In this document: piece by piece, positions 8,166 through 18,034 of the stretch
Layout of the letters: every line of letters starts with the position of its first letter
Numbering within the stretch: the stretch's first letter is position 1
From: Trebonia sp963795335
GTDB lineage: Bacteria; Actinomycetota; Actinomycetes; Streptosporangiales; Streptosporangiaceae
Reading direction: 5' to 3'
DNA: 64,000 nucleotides
NCBI GenBank assembly: GCA_963795335.1
Contig: CAWCHI010000010.1
Coordinates: forward strand, 1 to 64,000
Notes under the pieces: generated by a model
What the model was told of the DNA's origin: nothing
The model's database searches: none
Seen by the model: the letters and a program-made list of their open reading frames with translations, nothing else
Position numbers and translations under genes: made by a program

Positions 8166-10818
8166 TTACGGGTAACTGGTGACGGTGGACGGGGTGGTGT
8201 TGGTCGGGGTGGCCGCGCCGGTTTCGTTGATGACGTGCTCGATGGCTCCCACGTCTCCGAGGGAGACCGTGAGGATGTCGTGGAACTGGACGCCCGGGGT
8301 GTCCGGCGCCTCGAAGGCGTGGTCCGCCACCACCGCCGGGTTGACGTTGAAGTAGCAGTAACTGCCCAGGCCGTAGGCCTGGTGGGTGGTCACGTTCGGC
8401 CCGACCTCGTAGGCCGCGTAGCCGTCGGAGGAGCCGTTCATCCAGGCGGCCTGGTTCGGCGGGTCGTACGGCATCTCGTTCTGGAAGAAGATCGTCTCGC
8501 CCCCGTTCCCGAGCCACTGCACGTCGTAGTTCTGGTAGTGCTCGACGAACAGGCCGGTCGCCAGGACGTTGTTGCCGTTGACGACCACGCCGTGCTGGGC
8601 AGTGTTGACGGTCCAGCCGACGGTGCCCGCGTTGCCGTGATCGGCCCGCCAGGCCCAGATGTCGTCGAGGAGGGTGTTGCTGGAGTTCACCACCAGGCTG
8701 TTGGTTGCCTGGCCTGCGATGTCGCCGCCGATCCGGAAGAAGACGTCCTGGACGGAGATCGGGTTGCTGGCGTGGCTCGCGCTCGAGCCGGCCGGGCCGA
8801 TCTGCAGCAGCGTGCTGGAGTTGGTGGTGCCGGCGTCGAACAGCAGGCCCTGGAGCCGCACGCCGTCCACGTCCGCGACGTGCATGGTGTCCACGCCGCC
8901 GGTCGGGATGAGGGTCGGGAAGCCGAGGCCGAGCACGACCGTGTTCGGGTTGGTGACGTTGATGGTCTGGTTGATGCTGTAAACGCCGGGAGTGAACAGC
9001 AGGTTGCAGCCCTCGGCGAGTGCGGCGTTGATCTGCGCGGCGGTGTCGGACGGGGTGGCCACGAAGAACTGGCTCATCGGGACCGACGTGCCCGGGGTGG
9101 AGCCCCCGGCCCAGCTCGGGCCGGCCGCGTTGGTGCGCAGGCTCGGCTCGAAGACGTTGTAGTTGCCGCTTGAGTCGACGTACAGGTAGGGGATGTCGCG
9201 CGCGACCGGGGTGGTGGCGAGGGTGGTCATCGGCGGGGTGGGGAAGCTCTGCGCGGGCGCCCCGTTGACGCCGGAGAACACCATGTTCCAGACCGAGCCG
9301 CTCCAGCTGCCGAAGGTGCTGTCCTTGGAGTAATACTGCTGCTGGGAGACGCTGGAGGCCTGGCCGGTGACCACGCTGTCGGCGATGTAGCCGCCGCTGG
9401 CATAGCCGTAGCTGGCCGGGTAGAGCTCGAGGCCCCCGTGGACGTCCATCCGCTCGAACGGCCCGGCCTGGGCCACCGCCCAGCGGTCGCTGCCGGCCGA
9501 CGGGGTGATTTCCATGTTCTCGGCCGAGCGCCAGAAGTTGTCGGTGGCGTTGCCGGTGCCGTCGAAGGAGTCGACGGTCACGTCGCCGCTGTTGATCGAG
9601 ACCTGATCGGGGTTCTGCCCCAGGCCCTGGACCGACGTGTAGTAGCCGACGTTGTCCTCGACGCCGGTGTAGGTGCCCGGCATGAACAGCTCGGCGTAGC
9701 GCTGGGTGCCGAACTGGTTGGTCTTCTGGGTGTTGAAGATGGTGTTCAGCGTGTTGTTGATCGAGGCAGTGGACATGCTCGGGTTGAAGACGTAGACGTT
9801 CGGGCCGAGGTTCGGGGTGTTGGACCCGCCGGTGCAGCCAGGCCGGCGGCGTACCGCCCGAGGTGAACACCTGGAACTCCCAGATCGAGTAGCCGTACTG
9901 GGTGGCGCGGGCGGTGCCGTACATGCGGATGTAGCGGCCGGTCCCGGAGACGGTCAGGTTCTGCACCCCGCCGGTTCCCGTGGTGGTCGAGTAGATGCTC
10001 GTCCAGGTGGTGCCGTCGGGTGACGTCTGGATCTGGAACGCCGTCGCGTAAGCCGCCTCCCAGTTAATCGAGACCCCGCAGATGCTCTGCGACGAGCCGA
10101 GGTCGACCTCCAGCCACTGCGGGTCGGAGAACGCGCTCGACCAGCGCGTGCCGGTGTTGCCGTCGGTGGCGTCCGCCGCCGGGGTGCCGGAGTTCTGGGT
10201 CGAGGACGCGGTCGTCGGCTGGTTCAGCGCCACGTTCGCCCCGCCGCATGTCCCGCTGCCGCCGCTCGTGTAGACCTGGAACTCCCACAGCGAGTAGCCG
10301 TACGGGGTGGCCCGCGCGGTGCCGTACATGCGGATGTAGCGGCCGGTGCCGGTGACGCTGAGGGTCTGCATCCCGCCGGTGCCGGTGGTGGTGGAGTAGA
10401 TGCTGGTCCAGTTGGTGCCATCGGCCGAGACCTGGATCTGGAACGCGGTCGCGTAAGCAGCTTCCCAGTCCAGGCCCACCTGGCAGATGCTCTGGCTGGA
10501 GCCGAGGTCGACCTCCAGCCACTGCGGGTCGGAGAAGGCGCTCGACCAGCGGGTAGCGGTGTTGCCGTCGACCGCGGCCGAGGCCGGGTAGGCGGCCTGG
10601 TTCTCATACGACGACGCGGTCGCGGTCTTGTTCAGCGCCACGTTGGCAGTGCCGCAGGTGGCCGCGTGCGCCTTGGGGGTGGCCGCGCCCATCGCGGCGA
10701 CGCAAAGGGACAGGAGAAGGGCGGCGAAAGTCAGCAGGCTTATGGCCGCGCGACGGTAGCCGGGCGACCGGCGCGGGCGCCTCGAATGCATTTTTCGTTG
10801 CCGACTGCGTGGGTTCAC
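8166..10818 (-). pseudogene. Secreted F5/8 type C plus beta-helix protein, one frameshift
   Basis: GTG 10818 (GGAGG 7 bp upstream) opens an arginine-rich signal peptide ending in TPKAHA. Two F5/8 type C (discoidin, CBM32-like) modules follow at residues ~52-190 and ~190-325, each with RWSSAFSDPQWLEVDLG and GRYIRMYGTARAT. Near 9836 the frame shifts by one base (an extra G in CCGCCGGCC would do it). The rest, ending at 8166, is a ~550-aa right-handed beta-helix-like protein (repeats such as VVNSSNTLLDDIWAW, VVNGNNVLATGLFVEHYQN) of the pectate-lyase/adenylyl-cyclase-like type. It probably binds or acts on plant or fungal polysaccharide. A one-base sequence error is as likely as real inactivation. 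Confidence 0.8.
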
Positions 10819-10902
10819 ATTTGACCTCCGGAACGGGCGCCGCTTATCGCGGTGGCTTATTTCAGCCGCAACGTAACCTGACCGAAACCTGCCGGTCAAT
10901 GG

Positions 10903-10919
10903 GTGTAAACGTGAAAGAA
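10903..10919. promoter_or_regulatory. Possible operator similar to that near the GH16 gene
   Basis: GTGTAAACGTGAAAGAA resembles the GTGTAAATAATGTAAGAA sequence at 13477-13494 near the GH16 gene. It lies 85 bp upstream of the beta-helix gene start. A common regulator is an inference from two similar AT-rich sites. Confidence 0.3.
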
Positions 10920-10931
10920 GTGTTAATAAGG

Positions 10932-10973
10932 CGGCCAGAAAACTGTTATTGAACGGCCAAAAACTGTTATTGG
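10932..10973. promoter_or_regulatory. Two 22-bp-spaced direct repeats upstream of the beta-helix gene
   Basis: CGGCCAGAAAACTGTTATTG at 10932 and CGGCCAAAAACTGTTATTGG at 10954 repeat with a 22-bp period (two helical turns), about 115-155 bp upstream of the start at 10818. The rest of the 337-bp gap (10819-11155) shows no gene. Likely an activator or repressor array. Confidence 0.45.
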
Positions 10974-11155
10974 ATACGCGCCGGCGAATGGTGCGCGGGA
11001 AGCGGCGTCACCGGCGCGGGGCGGCGGCCGCCGGCGGCGCGACCGGGGCCGCGCTCCCCGGTCCCGGTACCTGCGCCAACCCAGCGGCGGGCCCGGACGG
11101 AGCCCGGCGACCGGGCCCAGCCGCGACACGGCTGAGCCCGGCTGCCGTGGGCCGG

Positions 11156-13336
11156 TTACCCGGTCGTGTTGACCTGGAACTCCCACAGGGAGTAGCCGTA
11201 CTGGGTGGCGCGGGCGGTGCCGTACATGCGGATGTAGCGGCCGGTGCCGTTGACGCTGAGGACCTGGTTGCCGCCGGTGCCGGTGGTGGTGGAGTAGATG
11301 GTTGTCCAGTTGGTGTTGTCGTTGGACACCTGGATCTGGAACGCCTTGGCGTAGGCGGTTTCCCAGTCGAGGGTGACCTGGCAGATGCTCTGGCTGGAGC
11401 CGAGGTCGACGTCGAGCCACTGCGGGTCGGAGAACGCGCTTGACCAGCGGGTGCCGGGGTTCCCGTCGGTCGCGTCGGAAGCCAGGAAGCTGCCGTTCTC
11501 GGTCGACGAGGCGGTGGTCGGCTGGTTCAGCGCCGCGTTGACGGTGCCGCAGGTGCCGGTACCGCCGCTGCTGGTCGTGTTGACCTGGAACTCCCACAGG
11601 GAGTAGCCGTACTGGGTGGCGCGGGCGGTGCCGTACATGCGGATGTAGCGGCCGGTGCCGTTGACGCTGAGGACCTGGTTGCCGCCGGTGCCGGTGGTGG
11701 TTGAGTAGATGGTTGTCCAGTTGGTGTTGTCGTTGGACACCTGGATCTGGAATGCCTTGGCGTAGGCGGTTTCCCAGTCGAGGGTGACCTGGCAGATGCT
11801 CTGGACGGAGCCGAGGTCGACGTCGAGCCACTGCGGGTCGGAGAACGCGCTTGACCAGCGCGTGCCGGGGTTCCCGTCGGTCGCGTCGGCGGCCGGGGTG
11901 CCCGCGTTCTCGGTCGAGGAGGCGGTTGTGGGCTGGTTCAGCGCGACATTGGTGGCGCCGCAGGTCCCGGTACCGCCGCCGCTGGTACCGCTGGCCGGCT
12001 CGGTCCATTGCTGGTCGGTCGCATCGGTGCAGGTCTCGATGTCAAGCCTCGACCCGGTGCTGCCGCCCGGGTCGGTGAGGCAGAGCCCGGAGTTCGGGTT
12101 CACCAGCTCGCCGTTGGACTGATGAGTCCAGTCTTGCGCCGCGGTGGCGTTGCATGGGTACCAGTCGACGTCGGTCCCGCTCGTCGTGCCCGCGGCCGCC
12201 ACGTCCAGGCAGCCGCCCTGGACCCGGAGTGTCCCGTCACTGTACGGCGACCACTGCTGTCCGGCCGAGCCATTGCAGCCGGTCAGGTACATCGGGTTGC
12301 TCTCGGTGTTGAGTGAGTTCTGATTGGTCAGGCAGTTCCCGTTCAGCCCGGTCAGCGGCCCGGTCGCGGTCGCGGTGCCGGCCGGGGTGGAGTTGCCGCC
12401 CGTCTCGTAGGCGGCGACGTAGCCGACGCTCATGCTCCCGCCGGACGTCGTTGCGCTCGTCGGGGCCGTGCAGTTGCACAGCGGGTCCGGGTAATTGCCG
12501 CCCATGGCCAGGTCGAAGATGATGAAGAAGCCGTGGTCGATGGCCGCCTGCCAGGCCGCGGTGCCGACCGAGGCTTCGGTGATGGTGGACTCCACCGTCC
12601 CGTCCATCAGGAACTGCAGCGTCTCCGCGCTGGTGTTGGTCCGGTCGACGATGACCGAGTAGGTGTGGTAACCGCTCTGGCAGGTGGACGACGTGTCCGG
12701 GCAGGCGATGAGTGCGTGCCCGCTGCTCCCGGCCGAGTCGTGCAGCGTCTGGGACGCCTCGTTCGAGCCGTTGACGTCTTCCATCATGTCGATCTCACCG
12801 GACTGCGGCCAGCCGCCGCCGACGCGCATCGGTGAGCCGAGCGCCCAGAAGGCAGGCCAGTAACCGATCCCGTTACCCGGGTTCGGCTGCTCGATCTCCG
12901 CGGTCATCTCCAGTTTGCCGCCAGGCGGGGCCTGGAAGTCATCGCGGGTGGACTCGATCCGCCCCGACGTCCAGGTGCCGCCGTTGTCGGTCGCCTTGAG
13001 CACCAGGTGGCCGTTGCCGTCCAGGTAGACGTTGCTGGTTGAACTGGTGGTGTTCTCGACCTCGCCCGTGCCGTAGCCGGTGCCGATGTCGTAGAACCAG
13101 TTCTGCGCCGACGGGGCGGACCCGGCCGGCCCGGCGAAGTTGTCGCTGAACACCGTGGTCCAGCCGGCCGGCGGGGGCGGCACGGTATCGGCCTTGGCGG
13201 GCGAGACGCCCAGGGCCGAGAACGCGACCGTGGTCAGGCAGCCGGCGAACAGCAGCAGCACGCTGAGCAGCGTTCGCCGGGGCCGGATCCGCGCGCCTGT
13301 CCGCCCGGTTCTGGTACTTCTTACTTGGCTCGTCAA
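11156..13336 (-). CDS. Secreted GH16 beta-glucanase with CBM13 and two F5/8 C modules
   Basis: 726 aa from TTG 13336, chosen because GAGGAG precedes it by 7 bp; a GTG at 13360 lacks a site. A signal peptide ending in SPAKA is followed by a GH16 domain (residues ~40-320) with catalytic motif GEIDMMED (E-x-D-x-x-E). Next are a ricin-type CBM13 domain (~330-450; repeats ending QQW and QDW) and two F5/8 C modules (~455-590 and ~595-726). GH16 enzymes hydrolyse beta-1,3 or mixed-linked glucans, agar or carrageenan; beta-1,3-glucan is the usual actinobacterial target. The two terminal modules are nearly identical at DNA level. It is in tandem with the beta-helix gene, both on the minus strand. Confidence 0.92.
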   Translation of the reverse strand: MTSQVRSTRTGRTGARIRPRRTLLSVLLLFAGCLTTVAFSALGVSPAKADTVPPPPAGWTTVFSDNFAGPAGSAPSAQNWFYDIGTGYGTGEVENTTSSTSNVYLDGNGHLVLKATDNGGTWTSGRIESTRDDFQAPPGGKLEMTAEIEQPNPGNGIGYWPAFWALGSPMRVGGGWPQSGEIDMMEDVNGSNEASQTLHDSAGSSGHALIACPDTSSTCQSGYHTYSVIVDRTNTSAETLQFLMDGTVESTITEASVGTAAWQAAIDHGFFIIFDLAMGGNYPDPLCNCTAPTSATTSGGSMSVGYVAAYETGGNSTPAGTATATGPLTGLNGNCLTNQNSLNTESNPMYLTGCNGSAGQQWSPYSDGTLRVQGGCLDVAAAGTTSGTDVDWYPCNATAAQDWTHQSNGELVNPNSGLCLTDPGGSTGSRLDIETCTDATDQQWTEPASGTSGGGTGTCGATNVALNQPTTASSTENAGTPAADATDGNPGTRWSSAFSDPQWLDVDLGSVQSICQVTLDWETAYAKAFQIQVSNDNTNWTTIYSTTTGTGGNQVLSVNGTGRYIRMYGTARATQYGYSLWEFQVNTTSSGGTGTCGTVNAALNQPTTASSTENGSFLASDATDGNPGTRWSSAFSDPQWLDVDLGSSQSICQVTLDWETAYAKAFQIQVSNDNTNWTTIYSTTTGTGGNQVLSVNGTGRYIRMYGTARATQYGYSLWEFQVNTTG
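11159..11995. repeat. Tandem ~420-bp coding repeat (F5/8 C modules)
   Basis: Two consecutive copies, about 11159-11575 and 11578-11995, differ at few bases. For example the string from GACCTGGAACTCCCACAG through GGCGCGGGCGGTGCCGTA recurs. More divergent relatives occupy 9860-10250 and 10265-10655 in the neighbouring gene. Recent duplication or homogenisation is implied. Confidence 0.85.
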
Positions 13337-13392
13337 TGAGACTCCTCGAGGAGACGCCACCGGACGGCCGCCGTTCTTTACATTCGTTCCAT

Positions 13393-13494
13393 TTCTTACA
13401 GTGTTTACATTGCCGAAACGGCGGCTTTCCCCTCGATGAAACCGCCGGCCGGCCCTTAGTTCAAGCGGTATTCAAAGTGTAAATAATGTAAGAA
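13393..13494. promoter_or_regulatory. Inverted pair of 18-bp sites upstream of the GH16 gene
   Basis: TTCTTACAGTGTTTACAT (13393-13410, plus) matches TTCTTACATTATTTACAC (minus strand of 13477-13494) at 15 of 18 positions. The pair is inverted and ~65 bp apart in an AT-rich gap between the GH16 and aldo/keto reductase genes. It fits an operator pair for carbohydrate control; regulator unknown. Confidence 0.45.
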
Positions 13495-13530
13495 GCCTGG
13501 GCGGAAACGCATCGCTCCCCGGCATCGCGC

Positions 13531-14601
13531 CTAATCCGCGCTCGACGCGGCCCAGATGTTGATGCCCGCCTCGACCGCGTGCTTGTCGATGGCGGCGATC
13601 TCGTCGGCGCTGAAGGCGGTCTTGGCCGCGGCGTCCAGGTTCTCGTCCAGCTGCGCGACCGACGACGCCCCGATCAGGGCCGAGGTCATCCGCGGGTCGC
13701 GCAGGACCCAGGAGATCGCCAGCTGGGCGAGGCTCTGGCCGCGGGCGGCGGCGATCTCGTTGAGCGCCCGCACGTGGGTCAGGGTGCGCTCGCTGAGCAG
13801 CTCGGGCGACAGCGACCCGTTCCGTGACGCGCGCGACCCCTCGGGCACGCCGCCCAGGTACTTGGTGGTCAGCACCCCCTGCGCCAGCGGCGAGAAGGCG
13901 ATGCAGCCGACCCCGAGCTCGCCCAGCAGATCCAGCAGCCCGCCCTCGATCCAGCGGTTGATCATCGAGTAGGACGGCTGGTGGATCAGCAGCGGCGTGC
14001 CGAGCGACTTCAGGATCTCGTACGCCTCGCGGGTCCGCTCGGGGGAGTAGGACGAGATCCCGGCGTACAGCGCCCGGCCGGACCGCACCGCGGTATCGAG
14101 CGCCCCCATCGTCTCCTCCAGGGGTGTGTCCGGGTCGAACCGGTGTGAGTAGAAGATGTCGACGTAGTCGAGGCCCATCCGCGCCAGCGACTGGTCCAGG
14201 CTGGCCAGCAGGTACTTGCGCGACCCCCACTCGCCGTACGGGCCGGGCCACATGTCGTAGCCCGCCTTGGTCGAGATCACCAGCTCGTCCCGGTAGGGCC
14301 GGAAGTCCTCGCGCAGCAGCCGCCCGAAGTTGACCTCGGCCGATCCGTACGGCGCTCCCGCGCCAGCCCGTGAAACCGTCTCCGCAAACCCCACTCCACC
14401 GTAGTTGTTAGCCAGGTCAAAGTGGGTGACGCCTCTGTCGAAGGCCCGGCGGAGGATGGCGCGCTGTGTCTCCAACGGCCGGTCGCTGCCGAAGTTCTGC
14501 CACAAGCCTAGGGACACTGCGGGCAGTTTCAGGCCGCTTCGCCCGGTTCGGCGGTAGGGCATTTGGTCGTCGTACCGGTCGTAAGCCGCGAGATAGCTCA
14601 T
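13531..14601 (-). CDS. Aldo/keto reductase, YghZ/glyceraldehyde-3-P reductase type
   Basis: 356 aa from ATG 14601 (MSYLAAYDRYDD). The (beta/alpha)8 reductase has family motifs THFDLANNYG (Asp and Tyr of the tetrad), ISTKAGYDMWPG (Lys) and YSHRFDPDTPLEET (His), and ends in a typical NADPH-binding stretch ALIGASSVAQLDENL. It is closest in pattern to E. coli YghZ-like enzymes that reduce L-glyceraldehyde 3-phosphate and methylglyoxal. A 15-residue insert (GVGFAETVSRAGAGA, bases 14353-14397) splits the normally continuous NNYG-PYGSAE active-site segment, which could impair activity. Immediate neighbours do not suggest a pathway. Confidence 0.88.
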   Translation of the reverse strand: MSYLAAYDRYDDQMPYRRTGRSGLKLPAVSLGLWQNFGSDRPLETQRAILRRAFDRGVTHFDLANNYGGVGFAETVSRAGAGAPYGSAEVNFGRLLREDFRPYRDELVISTKAGYDMWPGPYGEWGSRKYLLASLDQSLARMGLDYVDIFYSHRFDPDTPLEETMGALDTAVRSGRALYAGISSYSPERTREAYEILKSLGTPLLIHQPSYSMINRWIEGGLLDLLGELGVGCIAFSPLAQGVLTTKYLGGVPEGSRASRNGSLSPELLSERTLTHVRALNEIAAARGQSLAQLAISWVLRDPRMTSALIGASSVAQLDENLDAAAKTAFSADEIAAIDKHAVEAGINIWAASSAD

Positions 14602-14682
14602 GGGCAAGAGTCTGCCAGGCAGGTCCGGGCGCAACCAGAGAGGCCCACGGTGTCGGCAGATACGCCGTTGGCGTCGGGCTGT

Positions 14683-16218
14683 TCAGGCCGCGGTACCTTG
14701 CTCCAGGATCTCACGCAGGTTTCCGAGGCAGATCACGGCGTGAAGGTGCGGCGTGCAGATGACCGTCGTCTGGCGGGCAACGCAGGGAGTTGCCAACTGC
14801 GGCCCGAGTCCCGGTGGCGTCGCATCTCGGGAGACGCCTACGCGAACTCCCCCGGCGCGAAGCAATCCGTTCTGGCTGGCAGCATCAAGCGACTCCCATT
14901 TCTGCCGGAATGTCTGGCCTGTTGCCAGAGGTTCAGATCGCCCAGCAGCATGAAGTACCTGAAGGGCGGCCAGTTCGGCCTGGGCCTCGCGCAAAGATTC
15001 CTGGATGCCTCGCACGTCCTCGCCCGCGAGTGCCCTCAACTGAATGTCCCCGAGCAGGAGGGTCAGGGACCTGACTGTTTCGTCGATCTGCTGGGATAGG
15101 TGAAGTCGGGCGGTGTTGTCTTTTTCAAACCATTCTATTTCACCACATGCTGTCAGGATCACATCGAACACTGCGGCCTCCAGTTCGGTCGCATTGACGC
15201 GGCGGGCGGTGCACGTTCCGTCGCGTTGCATCGAATGCCTGCAACCGTAATATCGGTATTTCTTGTCTCGGTATGCGGTCGTCGAGCCGTACATGGCAGC
15301 TCCGCAAGCCGAGCAATAGGCAACCGCGCTCAAGGGCCACGCATTGATCTTTTCTGGAACGCGGTTCGCCCGGAGGCGTGCCTGTACACTTTCCCACACC
15401 TCGCCGGAAACGAGGGCGCTTGCGCGGTAGATAACGTCACCCTTATTATCTGTGACGGGCGTGGCGTCGGTCCTGATGGTGACGCCTAGCATCGCGGGGC
15501 TCGCCAGGATCTTCCGCACTGATGGCGTCCGCCAGACCGTGTTCCTGGCAGACTTGCCGTTCCGCGTACGCGTGGCATTCCAAGGGGTGGGAATGCTCGC
15601 AGCATTCAGCCAACGTGTGATCGACCCTATTGACTCACCCGCGATATAGCGATTACACATGATTGCGACGATGGGCCCGTAAGTGGGGTCTGGTTCATAC
15701 CCCCAGCCCTTGGGCAGACGGGTGGGCCGGTAGCCAAAAGGCACTTGACCCCCACCGTATTTGCCGGTTTCATTAAGTTTGTGCCAGGCATCGCGGACGC
15801 GTGCTGCGGTCGATTCGCGTTCAAATTGAGCGAAGGTCGCCATAGTCGACGCTAATGCTTGTCCCGTCGGCGTGCTCAGGTCGAGCATAGGATCGAGGCA
15901 GACAATCGATTTGCTGTTCGCCTTGGCCCAAGATGTGATCTTAACGAAGTCGAACAGAGATCTAGTGAGGCGATCGAGTCGTGCCGCGCAGATGGCGTCC
16001 CACATTTCGAGGCGATCGTCTCTTAGCCAGGACCCCAGGCCAGGTCGCTCGAACGGGCTTACGGAGCCGCTGACATTGATGTCGTAATCCGCTCGAGGAA
16101 TCGGAACGAGTTCATGGCCGCCGGCGCGGGCGAACGTCTCGATCTTTTCGAGTTGCCGCTCGGCACTTGTGCTGGCGTCATCGAGCATAGATGAACGGAT
16201 GCATGGCAACAGTCTCAT
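14683..16218 (-). CDS. Large serine recombinase / integrase
   Basis: 511 aa from ATG 16218. The N-terminal resolvase domain has the candidate nucleophile Ser9 or Ser10 in CIRSS, the arginine motif ARLDRLTRS, and STPTGQALASTMATFAQFERE. Next come a recombinase domain (~150-270; GGGQVPFGYRP), a zinc ribbon (YCSACGAAMYG ... YYGCRH ... GTCTARR) and a coiled-coil-prone helix (~360-440). All parts of a functional phage/ICE-type integrase are present. Base composition is less GC-rich than neighbours, a sign of transfer. No other element genes and no att pair could be recognised nearby, so it is an orphan or relic. Its start codon lies inside the duplicated sequence next to the insertion element. Confidence 0.9.
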   Translation of the reverse strand: MRLLPCIRSSMLDDASTSAERQLEKIETFARAGGHELVPIPRADYDINVSGSVSPFERPGLGSWLRDDRLEMWDAICAARLDRLTRSLFDFVKITSWAKANSKSIVCLDPMLDLSTPTGQALASTMATFAQFERESTAARVRDAWHKLNETGKYGGGQVPFGYRPTRLPKGWGYEPDPTYGPIVAIMCNRYIAGESIGSITRWLNAASIPTPWNATRTRNGKSARNTVWRTPSVRKILASPAMLGVTIRTDATPVTDNKGDVIYRASALVSGEVWESVQARLRANRVPEKINAWPLSAVAYCSACGAAMYGSTTAYRDKKYRYYGCRHSMQRDGTCTARRVNATELEAAVFDVILTACGEIEWFEKDNTARLHLSQQIDETVRSLTLLLGDIQLRALAGEDVRGIQESLREAQAELAALQVLHAAGRSEPLATGQTFRQKWESLDAASQNGLLRAGGVRVGVSRDATPPGLGPQLATPCVARQTTVICTPHLHAVICLGNLREILEQGTAA

Positions 16219-16370
16219 GCCTCGACCGTACCGGCGACCTCCGACACTCGAACTAAGATGCGAGCTTCCCGCTTCTGGAAACTCTGCAACCCATGAAGTC
16301 ACGCTGCGCCGGGGTTCATGAGCGCCGCTAACGACTCAGGTGAAATGATCGGCTGGAACGCGCGGGCAGG
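16213..16370. repeat. Left copy of 158-bp target-site duplication
   Basis: Identical to 18035-18192 (offset 1822). It abuts the left inverted repeat of the insertion element and contains the recombinase start codon plus the upstream region. Boundaries are ambiguous by 1-3 bp because the flank and the element ends share bases. Confidence 0.9.
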
Positions 16371-18034
16371 CCTGAGTTGGCTCAGGATCGGGGGTTCTTG
16401 AGGAGCCCGTTGGGCTGACCTTGGGCTTTGCAGTTGGTGAGAGCTCAGCTTGCGCACTAGGCGTGGCTCGTAAAGTGGCCTGGTGCCGTATATGCGGACA
16501 GTGAGGACAACGTCGGGGGCGACCGCGGTGCAGGTCGTGTGGTCTTCGCGGCGGGGGTCACGGGAGATCGAGCACCTCGGGTCGGCGCACGATGAGGCGG
16601 AGCTGGAGGGGCTGAAGGCCGCGGCGCAGCAGCGGATCGCGGCCGGGCAGCTGGAGCTCGGCCTGGGCCTGGAGCCCGCGGGCGGCGGGCCGCTGCCGAT
16701 CACCTCTTCGCGGATGGGGCACCTGCTGGACGCACTTGGATCGCGGCTACCGGGTTCTGGGCCTGGACGACGCCGCGGGCGGGGACGAGGTGTTCCGGCA
16801 CCTGGTGCTGGCGCGGATCATCGAGCCGTCGAGCAAGCTCGACAGCTGCGGGTCCTGGACGAGGCCGGGGTCGCGCCGGCGTCGTATCGCGACGGTCAAG
16901 CGGCGCCTGCCCGCCTATGCGCAGGAGGCGTGGCGGCAGCGGCTGTCGGAGGCCTGCGCCGCGCACGCCCGGCTCGGCCCGGCCAGCCTGGTCCTTTACG
17001 ACGTGTCCACCCTGTATTTCGAGACGGACCAGGGCGACGGGTTCCGCGAGCCGGGGTTCTCCAAGGAGCGGCGGCTGGAGCCGCAGATCACGATCGGGCT
17101 GCTGGCCGGGCAGGACGGGTTCCCGCTGATGGTCTGCGCGTTCGAGGGCAACAGGGCCGAGACCAAGACCATGCTGCCGGTCATCGAGGAGTTCATGGCC
17201 GCCCACCGCCTGCCGGACGTCACGGTGGTCGCGGACGCGGGCATGATCTCCGAGGCGAACCAGAAGGCCATCGAGGCCGCGGGCTTGTCGTTCATCCTCG
17301 GGATGAAGGTCCCCGACGTCCCCTACCTGGTCGCCCAGTGGCGGCGGGAGCACCCGGGCGAGGAGATCCCCGACGGGCACGTCTTCACCCAGCCCTGGCC
17401 CGCCGGGCCGAAAGGCGAAGCGCCGTGACCAGATGATCTACTACCAGTACCGGGCCGACCGGGCCCGGCGGACGCTGCGCGGGATCGACGAGCAGGTCGC
17501 CAAGGCAGCCAAGGCCGTCGCCGGGCTGGCCCCGGTCAAGCGGAACCGGTTCATCGCCCTCGACGGCGCGGTCAAGAGCGTCAACCGCGAGCTGGAGGCG
17601 AAGGCCCGGGACCTGGCCGGGATCAAGGGCTACATCACCAACCTCGCCGCCTGCCCCGGACGGCACCCCGGTCACCGCCGGACTTCGTGATCGGCAGCTA
17701 CCACGAGCTCGTGGAACATCGAGAAGAGCTTCCGCATGTCGAAGTCCGACCTGCAGGCCAGGCCGATCTACCACCGCAAGCGCGACTCCATCGAGGCCCA
17801 CCTGACGATCGTGTTCGCCGCCCTCGCCGTCAGCCGCTGGATCGAGAAGCGCAACCGGCTGGTCGATCAGGAAATTCGTCAAGACCGCCCGCCGCTACCG
17901 CACCATCGAGATCCAGGCCGGACGGCAGACCATCACCGCCGCCGACCCACTCCCCGACGACCTCCGCCAAGCCCTCGACGCCATCAACCGCGGCAGCGGC
18001 AGCCAAAGTGCGCACTAGTTTGAGCCAACTCAGG
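16371..18034. mobile_element. IS1634-family insertion element with 14-bp terminal inverted repeats
   Basis: 1664 bp bounded by CCTGAGTTGGCTCA (16371-16384) and its exact reverse complement (18021-18034). It encodes one degraded IS1634-type transposase. It is flanked by 158-bp direct repeats. The founding member IS1634 of Mycoplasma mycoides is known for long, variable-length target duplications, so this fits the family, whereas most IS families leave 2-14 bp. Confidence 0.9.
16483..18018 (+). pseudogene. IS1634-family transposase, multiply frameshifted
   Basis: The N-terminal frame (GTG 16483, VPYMRTVRTTSGATAVQVV) gives way near 16730 to a second frame with YDVSTLYFETDQGDGFREPGF (first catalytic Asp), LLAGQDGFPLMV and VVADAGMISEANQ (second Asp). 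Further shifts occur near 17430, 17670-17720 and 17870. The final frames hold MSKSDLQARPIYHRKRDSIEAHLTIVFAAL with the Y-R-E signature and the third acidic residue. The frame closes at the TAG at 18016. Folding pattern and motifs identify IS1634 (IS4 superfamily). Several disruptions make it non-functional as written. Confidence 0.85.

Noticed and set aside
13531..14601. Voltage-gated K+ channel beta-subunit (related AKR family)
   Set aside because: Active-site motifs and length fit YghZ-type reductases better, and the only K+ channel in the window is 46 kb away and of the RCK type.
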